NCBI RefSeq assembly: GCF_000003815.2 | Contig: NC_049987.1 | Location: forward strand, 24,250,053-24,314,052 | Source: Branchiostoma floridae | Lineage: Eukaryota; Chordata; Leptocardii; Amphioxiformes; Branchiostomatidae | DNA length: 64,000 nt | Direction of reading: 5' to 3' | Shown: piece by piece, positions 14,147 through 24,629 of the stretch | Layout of the letters: each line of letters begins with the position of its first letter | Position numbering within the stretch: position 1 is the stretch's first letter | Position numbers and translations under genes: made by a program | The notes under the pieces: model-generated | What the model was told of the DNA's origin: nothing | Seen by the model: only the letters and a program-made list of their open reading frames with translations | Databases searched by the model: none

Positions 14147-14346
14147 AGGGTCTGCATGGGGGTCCCGACAACGATTTACGCTGAATTCATAAGAACCCCC
14201 TACGTATTACGCTAAATCAAGGAAGGCAATTACGCTAAATTTGGTCGCCTCGCTACGAATTACATAGATAAGATGGTTTTCCCTACGAGTTACGGGAAAT
14301 AAAAGTAAGCTGCCTACGGCTTACGGAAAAGAGCATGCAGACCCTC
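14147..14346. mobile_element. AGGGTCTGCATG-ended miniature element, copy 1
   Basis: About 200 bp bounded by AGGGTCTGCATGGGGGTC and GCATGCAGACCCT. The interior carries many TTACG/CGTAA words (ACGATTTACGCTGAATTC, CTACGAGTTACGGGAAATA). It is about 90% identical by eye to the copy at 18271-18471. No ORF. Confidence 0.85.
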
Positions 14347-15416
14347 TGTGGAGCCTGGTAGAGGCTACTGGCTAACACTCTCAGGCTGTCTCCTCACCGC
14401 GTTACGCACCGTGGTCGCCATGAATGGACACCACAGATGGGTCAATGGAGGGGCCTGTTTGTGTGGGTATCTCCATTATCTCCTGTTTGAACCGGTTTTA
14501 GGACGTCAATCAGTGGCGGGCAGAAGTGTGGGAAAGACAGCTCGTTATGTCCATCCATCAGTGTGGGGTAAAATTACTGTGGAACTCAATATGCCTCTCG
14601 CTATGATGCCCACACTAGGATTCCTCCACCACAAAACTTTAGCAACCCATCTCATTGGACTGTTAATGTTTAAAGAGCAGCATCATAATATTATTTTTTT
14701 GAAAGATGTACGTGTATATCGAAACCACCTGTTGCCATTCCGCGCAAGTTGATGTCTATTGTATTACCTCATACAGCAACCCTTAATTTTTGTCATAGCA
14801 TCATGATGAAAGCTTTTTCTAGAGACAGACTAATGTAATTTCTCTTGCTTACTTGCTTAGAATGCATACATGTACAATCATGTAAAATTTAGGCTTTAAG
14901 ATATAAAAATAAAATATCATTGAACCAGATATTGTCAAAACAACCAGATGGAACATGACTAAATACGAAATAAATAAAGCAACTGGATATATTTCCTTAG
15001 TCTTAAGAATCAGACCTTGTAGATGGCATCCACTATCTTTCATCAGTAAATTTGTGCCATCTGAACTATCTCATCCTTTAAGTCGCTTCAATTATTTTGT
15101 ATTCCAGATAAGTGATTGGTACCAGAAGAGCTGATGTGTTTGATTGATGACAAAGTGTACCGAGGATTACCCCAGGTGAGAGAGTACAAATGTTCACGGT
15201 TGACTCCGATCCACATGTGGAAGAATGCAGATTGGCCCAGTTTCCCCAAACTTTTATTTAAGCTGAAGCCTAGTTGGGTGTGTTGAGAGATTGGAGAAGA
15301 AAAGGCTCACCTGCCTGCAACTGGACAAGAGACGGAATGTCATTACAACTGCTTATCAGACCACATCTTTCTACACTTCAAATAATGGCTATTTAAAGAC
15401 TTTACACCTACATGTA

Positions 15417-16281
15417 CAGTGGAAGCCAGTTAATTGCACCTCGGATAAACGCACACTTCGGATAATTGCACGGAATCCCCAAATCCCAAACCGTCTCCCA
15501 TTCACTCCATTGTTAGTGACTTCGCTTATCTGCACAACAAAAAATTACCAACGCCAGATAATTGCACGAAAATTTGTCAAACATCGTCGGCACATTGACT
15601 GAAAATGCGTGTTAAAATCGTCAGACACAGTACAAATAAGCCGATAACGGCCTTTGTGAAGTCACTATACTGACAACATTTTGTATGAAATTGTTATTGG
15701 GATCAAAAGAAAGCGATATTCTGGGGTCGGCACCATGAAGAGACGCCCGCCCGCTTAAAAGGTCGTCAAAAGCCGGCATTAGGATTTGGCAGACAACTTG
15801 CTATGACATACTCTATAACAAATGTTCTCTATCTGTCCATTGTCTAATTACGTAATTAGGGTCGCGGGGAAATACTTATGCAGTGGTTTTATGTTCTTGG
15901 CAGCCAGTCGGAAACAACACAGCGACTCGAGGCCTACAGACGGACATAACACTCGCCTTCGGCGGTGCGCATGCATGTAGTGCTTTAGTTTCGTGATAAG
16001 GAAGCTAGATAACGTATACAGTAACTTACTTTTAGTTTCGATTGCAAGTGCATTGCAGTACAATGTTTCGTGAAGACATGTATATGACGTCCGGAGCACA
16101 ACAGTTACAGCACTACTGTGGCACGTAAATAAACTGTGCGTTGTACTACCTCCCATACCACCTCTCGGCCCCCCGCCCGTGGTGATGCGGTCCAAATGAC
16201 CAACTCCGTATTATCGCACACGCCTGATAATTGCACGAAATTCGCTGGCAAATTGGGTGTGCAATTAAGCGGCTTCCACTG
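15417..16281. mobile_element. 865-bp pogo/Tigger-like DNA transposon remnant with TA target
   Basis: The ends CAGTGGAAGCCAGTTAATTG and its complement CAATTAAGCGGCTTCCACTG are flanked by TA on each side (15415-15416, 16282-16283). Subterminal repeats GATAATTGCACG recur near both ends. CAGT... ends with TA duplication are characteristic of pogo-group Tc1/mariner elements. No DDE transposase is recognisable; the longest internal open stretch (15848-16195, minus) has no family features, so it is non-autonomous. Confidence 0.85.
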
Positions 16282-16554
16282 TATTACTTATTGTACCAAT
16301 TCAGTTACTGGCATGGGAGCTGTGATTATACATTACGAGATACTCTATAAGTTGTCTTTCAAATGGCCTCAATACTAGCAGGCTGTTAGAATTGTTGTTT
16401 GCTGCTTGACTTTCAAAAATTGTGACCTTATAACAGAGAGAAAAGCTAACAGTGTACATTATTTGGTTGGAGTTCTTGTCACAACTCTTGCTGCAGATAA
16501 TTTCCCAATATCACTATCCATTGGTTAGTCAGGCATAGTTTAGCTCCTGGTTCC

Positions 16555-16960
16555 AACTAGTTAGTAACTGGGAAAACTCAGTTCAAATCCTGGGTAGGGC
16601 ATCTAGGTTGGGGCTGTACCAGTCTTTTGGAAGGGGCATAAAATGGGGGTCCTATATTCGAGGAGGTGCCTATTGAGCACGTTGAAGTGGAAGGTCTAGC
16701 ACCGCTCCCTGTAAAAATATACCCTGCTACTGAAACAGTAACAAGGAACTTTGCTGCCCTGTGTGCCTGACTTATATAGGTTACTATACAAGGGTCTGGA
16801 TGAAAAAAGATGCTGGCCAGGTAAGCCATGACAGAGGAAGGCTAGCAGCCCCTGCCTATAGAAATATACCCAGCGACTAAAACAATAAAGATACTTGCTG
16901 CCCTATGTGCCACTTAAATAAAGGTACTACAAGGGTCCGAACGAAGGAACAAAATCAGAT
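16555..16960 (+). mobile_element. SINE family A, one 5'-truncated copy plus a tail fragment
   Basis: The first piece begins at the B-box (CAGTTCAAATCCTGGGTAG) and runs to GGGTCTGGATG near 16800. A second tail piece (GGCTAGCAGCCCCTGCC... CTTGCTGCCCTATGTG) follows at about 16845-16950, so two insertions or a duplication lie head to tail. Confidence 0.7.
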
Positions 16961-17284
16961 TTAAGATGGTGGACTGAGGTCCAGGTAAGCCCTGCCAGGT
17001 GGTCAGGTACAGGTGAGCCCTGCCAGGTGAGAGCCATCAGGAGGGTTGTTCCGGACTAGTAGCTGCGGACAGGGCTGACAGTCAAACAGGAAGGTTCAGC
17101 GAGGTCTGTTGGCACAACACGGGACAAACATGTCACATCACGGCTCTGGACAGGGCCTTATCCTGACGGATGGACTCGGCTGTCCATTCACACTCATTGT
17201 TCATCCATCTATGGTCTGAACAGTGGGTTGTTATCTACTGTGTCTAAGGACATGGTATTGGTAGGTCACAGGTGCCCAACCCTC

Positions 17285-17935
17285 TAGAGAATCTTCTTCC
17301 ACTACAATTTCCCTCCCCTACCAAAATCAGGTACCCATTTTTACACCTGGGTAAGATGAGAAAAGTCGTGTTAAGTGTCTTCCAAAAGACATAATGTCTA
17401 GCCAGTAACGCCAGGAATGGAAACCGTGACGTCTCGTTCTTGTGTCTGCTTAAGCCTTAAGCTACTCAGCCACAATATCATTTGACGTTATACAAATTGG
17501 TTGGGTTCAGATGCAGTTGGTGGAATAATAGCTATCTGAGGGATGTTGGACATTTTGTCCCTTTACCAACTCGGTACATGGCTAGTCTAATCTGACCAAA
17601 TCAACCCAATCCCAACCTTAACTTTAGCCTTAGCTGACTTGACCAAGGCAAACCTGACCTACTCAAAGAAAAGGATGTGAGATTGCGTCACAGCATAATG
17701 GGCAAAGCATTATGATCTGGCCCAAGAGGTTTGGATTAAAGACACTTAACACAATTTTCCTCACTTCACTCAGGTGAGAATGAGTACTTAACTTTGGCTG
17801 GGGCTGTCCCTTGGATAGGACGTTAAATGAAGGTCCCGTGTTCGGGGAGAGCCACGCCCCAAACACATAAAAGAACCCGCCACACTTATTGAAAAGAGTT
17901 AAGGGGACCTTCCCGGTGTGAGTGGATCAAACCAT
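17285..17935. mobile_element. Two SINE family B copies in opposite orientation
   Basis: A minus copy at 17285-17440 (AGGTACCCATTTTTACACCT GGGTAAG) and a plus copy at 17715-17935 (TTTCCTCACTTCACTCAGG TGAGAATGAGTA, then GGACCTTCCCGGTGTGAGTG). The unrelated spacer between them has tandem TTAGCC-like words. Confidence 0.6.
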
Positions 17936-18270
17936 TCAGGCTAGATGGGGTAGGGAATTTCCCAAGCAGCCTCGTAACCCCTGCTTTGCCAGTTGAGTCA
18001 GTTAGTCGAAATTGCCTAAGCACGATGCTTCTGACTTAGGGAGGAGAGATACTGCTACAGTGAGCGTAGTTTAGTGCCAAGTGGTCAAAAGCCTTGCACT
18101 GAGCAAACTCGTTAAAAAAAGGCTGCAAAACTTGAGGAAAAGTAGTTCTACAGAAATGTCCCTTCAGTTTGGCAGGTTTAAAACAATTATAGAAAAAAAA
18201 ATTTATTTGACTCCTCAAACGTCAATATTTTGCAAGCCCGACAAGAACTGCAAACTACAAGACTTAGTGG

Positions 18271-18471
18271 AGGGTCTGCATTGGGGGTCCGGAAACGATT
18301 TACGATGAATTCAAAAGTACCCCCTACATATTATGCTAAATCAAGGAAGGCAGTTACCATAAATTTGGTCGCCTTGCTACGAATTACGTAGATAAGATGA
18401 TTTTCCCTACGAGTTACGGGAAATAAAAATAGGCTGCCTACGCCTTACGGAAAAGAGCATGCAGACCCTCT
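18271..18471. mobile_element. AGGGTCTGCATG-ended miniature element, copy 2
   Basis: The closest relative of the 14147 copy and of equal length, with the same terminal repeats (AGGGTCTGCATTGGGGGTCC ... GCATGCAGACCCT). Confidence 0.85.
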
Positions 18472-18707
18472 CTAAGTTAGCAGTTAGAACAGGAAGCAAA
18501 TCAAACCAACCACACCAAATGCCTCAGTGAATTAAGCAGCTTAGTAATCCCTCGTCACTAGTCACACTTAAGTGTTTTTAGACACAAATCTAGAAAACTG
18601 AGCCTTTCCTAATTAGGTGTAAAATTTGGTGGGAAAACAAATCAACTCTTCCGGCCGGGCGGGTCCAGCAAGTCGTGCATTAATCTGAGACCAAACCACA
18701 CAGAAGC

Positions 18708-19116
18708 AGGGCTGGAAAAACTGGGTACATAATTATGGACTTTTCTGCACCCAAAATTGGAGCTGTGTGACTAATTTTTGACTGAGTTCACCTACAAAAA
18801 GTACTAGTAGATATTTGTGTATGTAAATGTACATAAAGGTGCTATAGTATAATAGATATACAGCATCGTCTTGACATTTAGGTCTCAGACAAAATGAAAA
18901 AAACCTTTCTTGTATTACTCAATGTTACAATTTGTAAGTTAGCTATGATAATGTAATAGAAGAGAGGCCACAGTAAGGTTTGTAATTTAGGTTTTGTTGA
19001 CAATTTCTACTTGATCTTATGTTGTATGCAAAATGTTTTCTGTACACCTACATTTTTAGGCTGGGTGCACCAAAGGAGGAAAAATTGAGTTTCGAGCCCT
19101 GGGAAACAAACCCAGA
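18708..19116. mobile_element. Degenerate CAGGGCT-ended element
   Basis: The left CAGGGCTGGAAAAACTGGG and right GGCTGGGTGCACC...GAGTTTCGAGCCCTG resemble the termini of the 62636 element (CAGGGCTCGAAAT / ATTTCGAGCCCTG, GGTGCACC words). No target duplication remains. Confidence 0.5.
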
Positions 19117-19361
19117 CACGCCCCGCGGCACTCCAAAATCCACCCAAGACCTCTCTCCGCTGAAGTGGCTCCATATTTGGGAAACTTTAACAGAGCGTGG
19201 CGACAAATGCCAGGTGTCATCGTGCCTTCTTGCACGTGGCACAACCACGAAACCTCCGCAAGACCTACGCCGTAGGGGTCGTTCAAGGCCACCACTTAAT
19301 TCCAACTTCTGTGCAACACCACACCCTTTTAGCCAAACTTCAGTGAGGGCCTAGTGCTTGC

Positions 19362-19570
19362 ATCTTTTCTGTAACGGATACCTCTATATATAAGGCAGCC
19401 TATCTTGATTTTCTGTAATTCTTATGTTACGTATAGGAAAATTTGACTTATTCACATAAAAATAACTAAGGTGACCAAACTACGATTGCCTTCCTTGATT
19501 TTAGCATAATACGTATGGGTTTTTCTGGATTTAACATGAAACATGGTCAGGACTCTCAAATATGCAGACC
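19362..19570. mobile_element. Degenerate AGGGTCTGCATG-family copy, reverse orientation
   Basis: GGCAGCCTATCTTGATTTTC, TGCCTTCCTTGATTTTAGC, ATAATACGTATGGG and CAAATATGCAGACC mirror interior and terminal phrases of the 14147 element in reverse, with many substitutions. Confidence 0.5.
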
Positions 19571-19964
19571 ACTATAACCACAGCTCTTCGGCCTGTTTGA
19601 ATAAGAGTGAGATAGACTCCATCAAGATGCTATTGCTACGGTTAATCGAATTTCCGCCTCTTGTCCACACATCGTAACGAAATATTCTCGCCAACGATGA
19701 CAGAGATTTTAAATCAAATCACGCCCAGCACGCTGTGCTAGCACTCTAGTACACAGTAGGGTATCGTGTGTCGGTGGGGGGATAGGGTTACGGATTACCT
19801 CAGTAGGGCTGGATCTGACTGGCTGGTTATTTATAGGAATGGAGACAAGTGCAGAGGGCAGTTTCAGGGCTGCCCGCAGGCTGGCGTTCAAAGGGTGTGG
19901 GCAGGTTTGGCGGGAAGACAGCCTGTACTCAGAACGTTTGGCCACTTGTGGCCTAGTGGTACAT

Positions 19965-20400
19965 ACAGTAGAGCAGCAAGACTCCTTACTGTTTCTGTAG
20001 CTGCATGGGTATATCTTTACAGGTAGGGGTTGCTATGCTAGCACGTCCGTTTTGATTTCCCTTCCCCTTCAACCCACATTTTACTTCCCCCCTGAAAGAC
20101 GACAGGTGCAACCCAAACCAAGATGCTCTGTTCTCCCAGGTACTAACTACGGGCCTAATCTGTAATCATACACAAGTTCTTCCTTGTATCACAAGCTACC
20201 TGCCAATAAAAAATCAAAACAATAACACGTCCAGCTCATAAGATACAAAAAATTGAAGTTCTAAGGCAGTACCAAGGTCACACACCAGGAGGCCCAGACA
20301 CACGCACACAAAAACTATACCTCCATTTTTCATGGAGGTAATTTGTTGGAACCGGGAGCTCAACTGTGAGGCTGCTACTAGTTGAGTTAGAGACATTCCT
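19965..20400 (-). mobile_element. SINE family A copy (-) interrupted by a retroelement tail
   Basis: The body is at 19965-20160 (TTTACTTCCCCCCTGAAAGAC, CCAAACCAAGATGC), and the tRNA-like head at 20337-20400 (reverse of TCTAACTCAACTAGTAGCAG). They are separated by about 170 bp containing the ACACACGCACACAAAA...CTCCATTTTTCATGGAGGTA tail seen also at 51.3 kb. The retroelement therefore inserted into the SINE. Confidence 0.6.
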
Positions 20401-21159
20401 ATTTAGCTACTACACACAGAAAGTATTTGAGACAGAGGAAGTTGACATGGCATGCGATGATTCAGTGTGACATTGTGGTTGGATCTGTGGTGAAATGTGT
20501 GGTACATGTATGCCCCAGCAACAAGCTATCTGAAACATTTCCTAAACTAATTAGTTGAGCTTCTGTGGAATAAAATCATTGCCTTTCCTTAGATGTTGAG
20601 TAGAAGGTACTTCATCAAACGCATGGAATTACTTTATCTAATAAAGGATGATTAACATTTCACAAGGAGTTAATCACAGGTGTGGATATTTTGGAGTCAC
20701 TCAAGAATGATTATCATATATTTCGTGTTACTTTGTTTTGTATGTAAGATGATGTAAAGGATTTTAATTTCCTGTTATTGTAAGATACTGTAGGATATTT
20801 TTACGCTTATCAAGAGTCAACGTAGAATATGTACGTTGAGGGAAAAAAGAAATCTAAAACATACAATTACATGATTTTATGATTTGCAACGAATGATTCT
20901 CTCTATGCAATCCAATAGCATCTAGGACAGGCAAGCATTAGCAACTACTGTTTGGGGGCATGGATGGGACCAGCGCAGGGGTGTTGACATTGTACTGGAC
21001 CAGGCCTTTTTTTCTTCTTGGATGGGGAAGAAAACAAACCTGAAAAATCAGTAGACCAGTTTTTGTCCCGGCTACAAAATCAACACATTATATCGGCATG
21101 TATCCATATGTTTGGGGGCTTTACCAGTCAAGAATGTCATCAAACAACCTGTGTGAAAA

Positions 21160-21660
21160 TTTGCCCGTCCGGGACTAGTCCGAACGGGCATGAACGGTCA
21201 GTTCGAACCATGCAATAGTCCTGGGGTCGGACGGGTTGGTCGGACCGGACGGACGCTCGACCGTTCGCAGAACGGCTCGGACTGCCAAAAAGGGTCCAGA
21301 TTGGCCGCTTGGACTAGTCCGGACTACGTCCGGGACTGGTCCCGGACGGCATGGTTCGAACGCTTTCGGGCGGCGGCCTGGAACGGGCCGTTCGAACGTT
21401 TCGAACTGGTACGGCTCCGCCCGGGCCGGACGGCCGAACTGGCGGTTCCCATAGCAACAAAGCGATTCGAACCGTCTGGGGGCGTGCAGAGCACCGCGGG
21501 GCGCCGGTTCGGACGTCTGCGGACTACCGCGAACCACCAATTTACATGGAAACTGTACCTCCCAAACATCTGTGAAATGCGTAAAATCGAGCTGTTGTGA
21601 GGTGGAAATTGCTGCCCAAATAGTACGGATGGTCTGAACCGCCGGACTGCCGTTACAAAA
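21160..21660. other. GC-rich segment dense in GTCCGGAC and TTCGAAC words
   Basis: About 500 bp with far higher GC than its surroundings, made largely of short self-complementary words (CCGGAC, GTCCGG, GTTCGAAC, CGAACGG). It begins with the palindromic CCCGTCCGGGACTAGTCCG AACGGGC. Several frames on both strands stay open (up to 168 codons on the minus strand) because the composition avoids stops, not because they code. The nature is unknown; related words occur at 23.68, 24.56 and 27.5 kb. Confidence 0.6.
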
Positions 21661-23328
21661 TAGAAAGAATTTGAAATGCAATTCATCCCTCTGCCGCCAG
21701 CGCTCCTATAGACATAATACACAGTATCATTATGACGGAGGGCTTGAAGTTACAGAATGGCACCAGCCGCAAGACAACCAATGTAACTCACATTGACGTT
21801 GGTGCGTGCGGAGTCCCAGGAAGCATTTGATCGCCCGCACAAACCATGTTGCTCCTAAACGTTAGTTGGGTTTCTGATGTCTTCAGTCCGACTGAAGTGT
21901 GGTTACCAAACATGTGGTGGATACACTATCAAATATATGATATACAGTCAAGTTTATAATCGAGAAGATTCATTTGTAAACACCATTGAATGTCCTAATA
22001 TATTCATACCAACCGTTGCTAGGCACGTTATGCACCCAGCGGCGGCGAGGGTTCATTGACCCCATTTCATTTAACGTAAACAAGAAGGCGATCCTATGAA
22101 GAAGCCGAACATTTTGTTGGTGTGTGTTGAAGTTCATCGTATCTAATTGGTGAAACAAAGTGGTATCTAAGTATTGAATGGTAATGCACATCTGTAAATC
22201 TAGCGCCACAAAAGCTGAATCTATTTGTCTAAAATAAGACTAGTTTCGATAAAGGTGCTGGCCCCCATACGTGAATTGAACTCTCCCAATTGAAGCCTCC
22301 CGGTCCTTTGAGACAGCCGCCCGACACGTGCACACGTAGTCTTTGAACTCGTTGTTTGTTGTTTATTTTACTTTCCACGTGTTATTAAATTTTTGGCACA
22401 GTTTGCACATCCATTGAAAGGAATACCACTAAGAATGATGTCGTCATTACACTCGTTTCCTTTGTGTTTCTTGCCTTTTTCTTCACTTTTTCTTCACGAG
22501 CAAAGACGGGAAAATATATACGATCCAGATATCAATTTACGAGCCAGTGGCTAGGCCACACCCACACCGCGCGCAACTTTAGTACGGAGGCGTGCCGCTG
22601 TCCATCATTGCGTAGCGACCGACAAAAGCATAATTAGCAACCATCTCCGCTGGGTGTCATGCTGTCCGTATTATAAAGCGTCTGTACAATTATTATCGGA
22701 ATCTTTCGTCAGTAAATTTACTTTTGCGCACAAGCGACTTTTGACAAGATTGGCCGGTGTTTCCGTAAAGCTTTCCTTCCTAATCCCAGCAGAACTGGTC
22801 TCCGGGGACAGCCGCCTACCATATGTAAGACCGATTCGTAGGGCGGGAATCAACATGTCACACTACAAGGGGTCTCCAATTTCTGGAGGGGTGGCAAAAT
22901 CACCAACGTCCGGCCGCACCTTTGAGCTTAGGCCGTACTAGAAGTCTAGAATCTACTAGATTTTCAGCGAAGCAAATAGGATGTAAAATCTGCTTGCCTC
23001 TAGTGTATAGTTATTGTGCATGTGATTTCATTAACCTTTGTAAAATCAACGATATTCTGAAGGCTTCATTATTATACAATGTTGATTGAATGAATAGAGA
23101 TCGAAAGACATCGCCCTAGAGGATTATTGTTAACCTACGTAGACGTTTCAACTTTCACATCGTAAACTTTGATAGATTTTCATGCTAGCGCTCGTCAAAG
23201 GTAGACTGTGTAAATAGCAGGCGAAATCTTGACTTACGGCACAAGTGAATAAACGTTTTTTGAAGAGTTGGTAAGGAGGAACTATATTAAACGGGGATTG
23301 TTGTCGGGGAAATTCCGCTCGTGAGGAC
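21661..23328. other. No gene recognised; CpG-containing stretch before a candidate first exon
   Basis: AT-rich at first, then moderately CpG-rich at about 22500-22950. No coding exon with family resemblance. Short open stretches on both strands are unsupported. Confidence 0.35.
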
Positions 23329-23371
23329 ATGGATACAACGTCCTTGGGAGGAAGGAGGAAGTCATGCCATG
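23329..23371 (+). CDS. Weak candidate first exon (14 codons)
   Basis: ATG in a good context (GGACATGG) opens MDTTSLGGRRKSCH and ends at a strong donor CATG|GTGAGT. It lies downstream of a CpG-rich stretch. The exon-like repeat at 23.6 kb does not join in a matching phase, and no other partner exon was found. It may be a chance match. Confidence 0.15.
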
Positions 23372-23614
23372 GTGAGTAGAAAAAATTCTATGGAACGTTG
23401 ATATTAATATTTTTCAGTTGTAGTTGTACTTTACTCTCTCTCTCTCTACTCTATACGAAGCATGATGGACACCTGACCTAGTTAAACTACGCTTAGTCCA
23501 CAATTTAGTCTTTGTTCTGTCTGTGCATTTAGTCTAATTGTTACACAACATCGATGGTACATGAAGATACGCCACTGAAGCACAGATAAGAAAACAACTT
23601 CGTTGGAATTTCAC

Positions 23615-23760
23615 AGGTTTTATCCCCAGGGACAGATAGGCGAGTTTCTAAAGCTTGACTCCCTGCTGACAATAATCAGGACAGCCCGTCCGAACGGTTC
23701 AGACGGTTTGGGATTTACTGTGGCGTGTCCAGAGATCCGCCTGGCTCCGACATGTCCGAC
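23615..23760 (+). repeat. Exon-like direct repeat, copy 1
   Basis: After an acceptor-like TTTTATCCCCAG comes an open frame GQIGEFLKLDSLLTIIRTA... to VACPEIRL. It pairs with copy 2 at 24497-24625. In this frame the shared text is (P)QGQxG, KLD, LLTII, A, PN, TVACPEIRL. Confidence 0.6.
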
Positions 23761-24496
23761 CAAGAACGTTGACCCAACTAGGGAGGTTTTATCAAACCCG
23801 GGACATTGAGGAAACAACTTCGTTACCTTCGTCATGGATTAATATAATAATAATTAAAAATTACCTCCGATCAGTGGTGTATACGGAAATTGTAAGACGA
23901 TCATAATTACATCGTTATTGATATAATATGCAACGGTGCGTGGTAACATGACTTCCTCCTTGATGCAAAAAGTGAAAATTACGTCGTACCACTGTGTTTT
24001 CACGAAAATGGGCGCTAAAACATGTGCATAATACAGCCCTCCAGGAGTCCCAGTAAGTGCGGTAAACTGTGGAGACTGTGCTATTGATTCTTTCACATCC
24101 AACACACTGGGTAACACTGCTAAACGAATCGTAAAACAATTTCTTACCAGTTCAGTCTTGAACAAGAAGGGATGTTTGTATTCCAGTCTGTTTGTATTCC
24201 ACGGAAGTTTCGGCAGTCGGTTGGAACGGCACCAGAAGTAAATTCCACACAATAGGTTGTGTTGCTAGTCCTTTTCCATCTCTCCATGGCATTTTGATGC
24301 ATCCTGACCCGAAACGACAACGTACAAACCCCTCACGCGACACCTCTTCCAACTTATCCATGATAGTATGTACATTTAGCCTTAGTATAAGACTAAAAAG
24401 CGGAAAAATACCACAGGACATCAGGAAACTGTTTACTGGTGAATTTTCAATTTGAAATGACCGCGACGCACGCGCAATGCAGTTATTTAATCACAT

Positions 24497-24625
24497 GTTA
24501 TCCCCAGGGGCAGACAGGAGTATCTTTCAAACTTGACACCCTGCTGACAATAATCCTGATAGCCGGTCCGAACGTTCAGAACGGTTCGGGAGGCACTGTT
24601 GCGTGTCCTGAGATCCGCCTGTCCC
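24497..24625 (+). repeat. Exon-like direct repeat, copy 2
   Basis: The same acceptor-like TTATCCCCAG is followed by an open frame GQTGVSFKLDTLLTIILIA... to VACPEIRL. Nucleotide identity with copy 1 is about 75% by eye over roughly 125 bp; similarity stops at GATCCGCCTG in both. Whether it is a duplicated exon or a shared transposon piece is open. Confidence 0.6.
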
Positions 24626-24629
24626 TGGC

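Noticed and set aside
14348-14752. 134-codon plus-strand frame next to the 14.1-kb miniature element
   Set aside because: Starts within or beside repeat sequence, has no ATG in good context and no recognisable features.
21175-21681. 168-codon open frame on the minus strand, with others on both strands
   Set aside because: It lies in the GC-rich word-repeat island; multiple overlapping frames are open because the composition lacks stops, and the translation is low-complexity with no family resemblance.
23854-24421. Two overlapping minus-strand frames of 132 and 89 codons
   Set aside because: No recognisable domain, competing frames, no matching splice sites; could be decayed element sequence.
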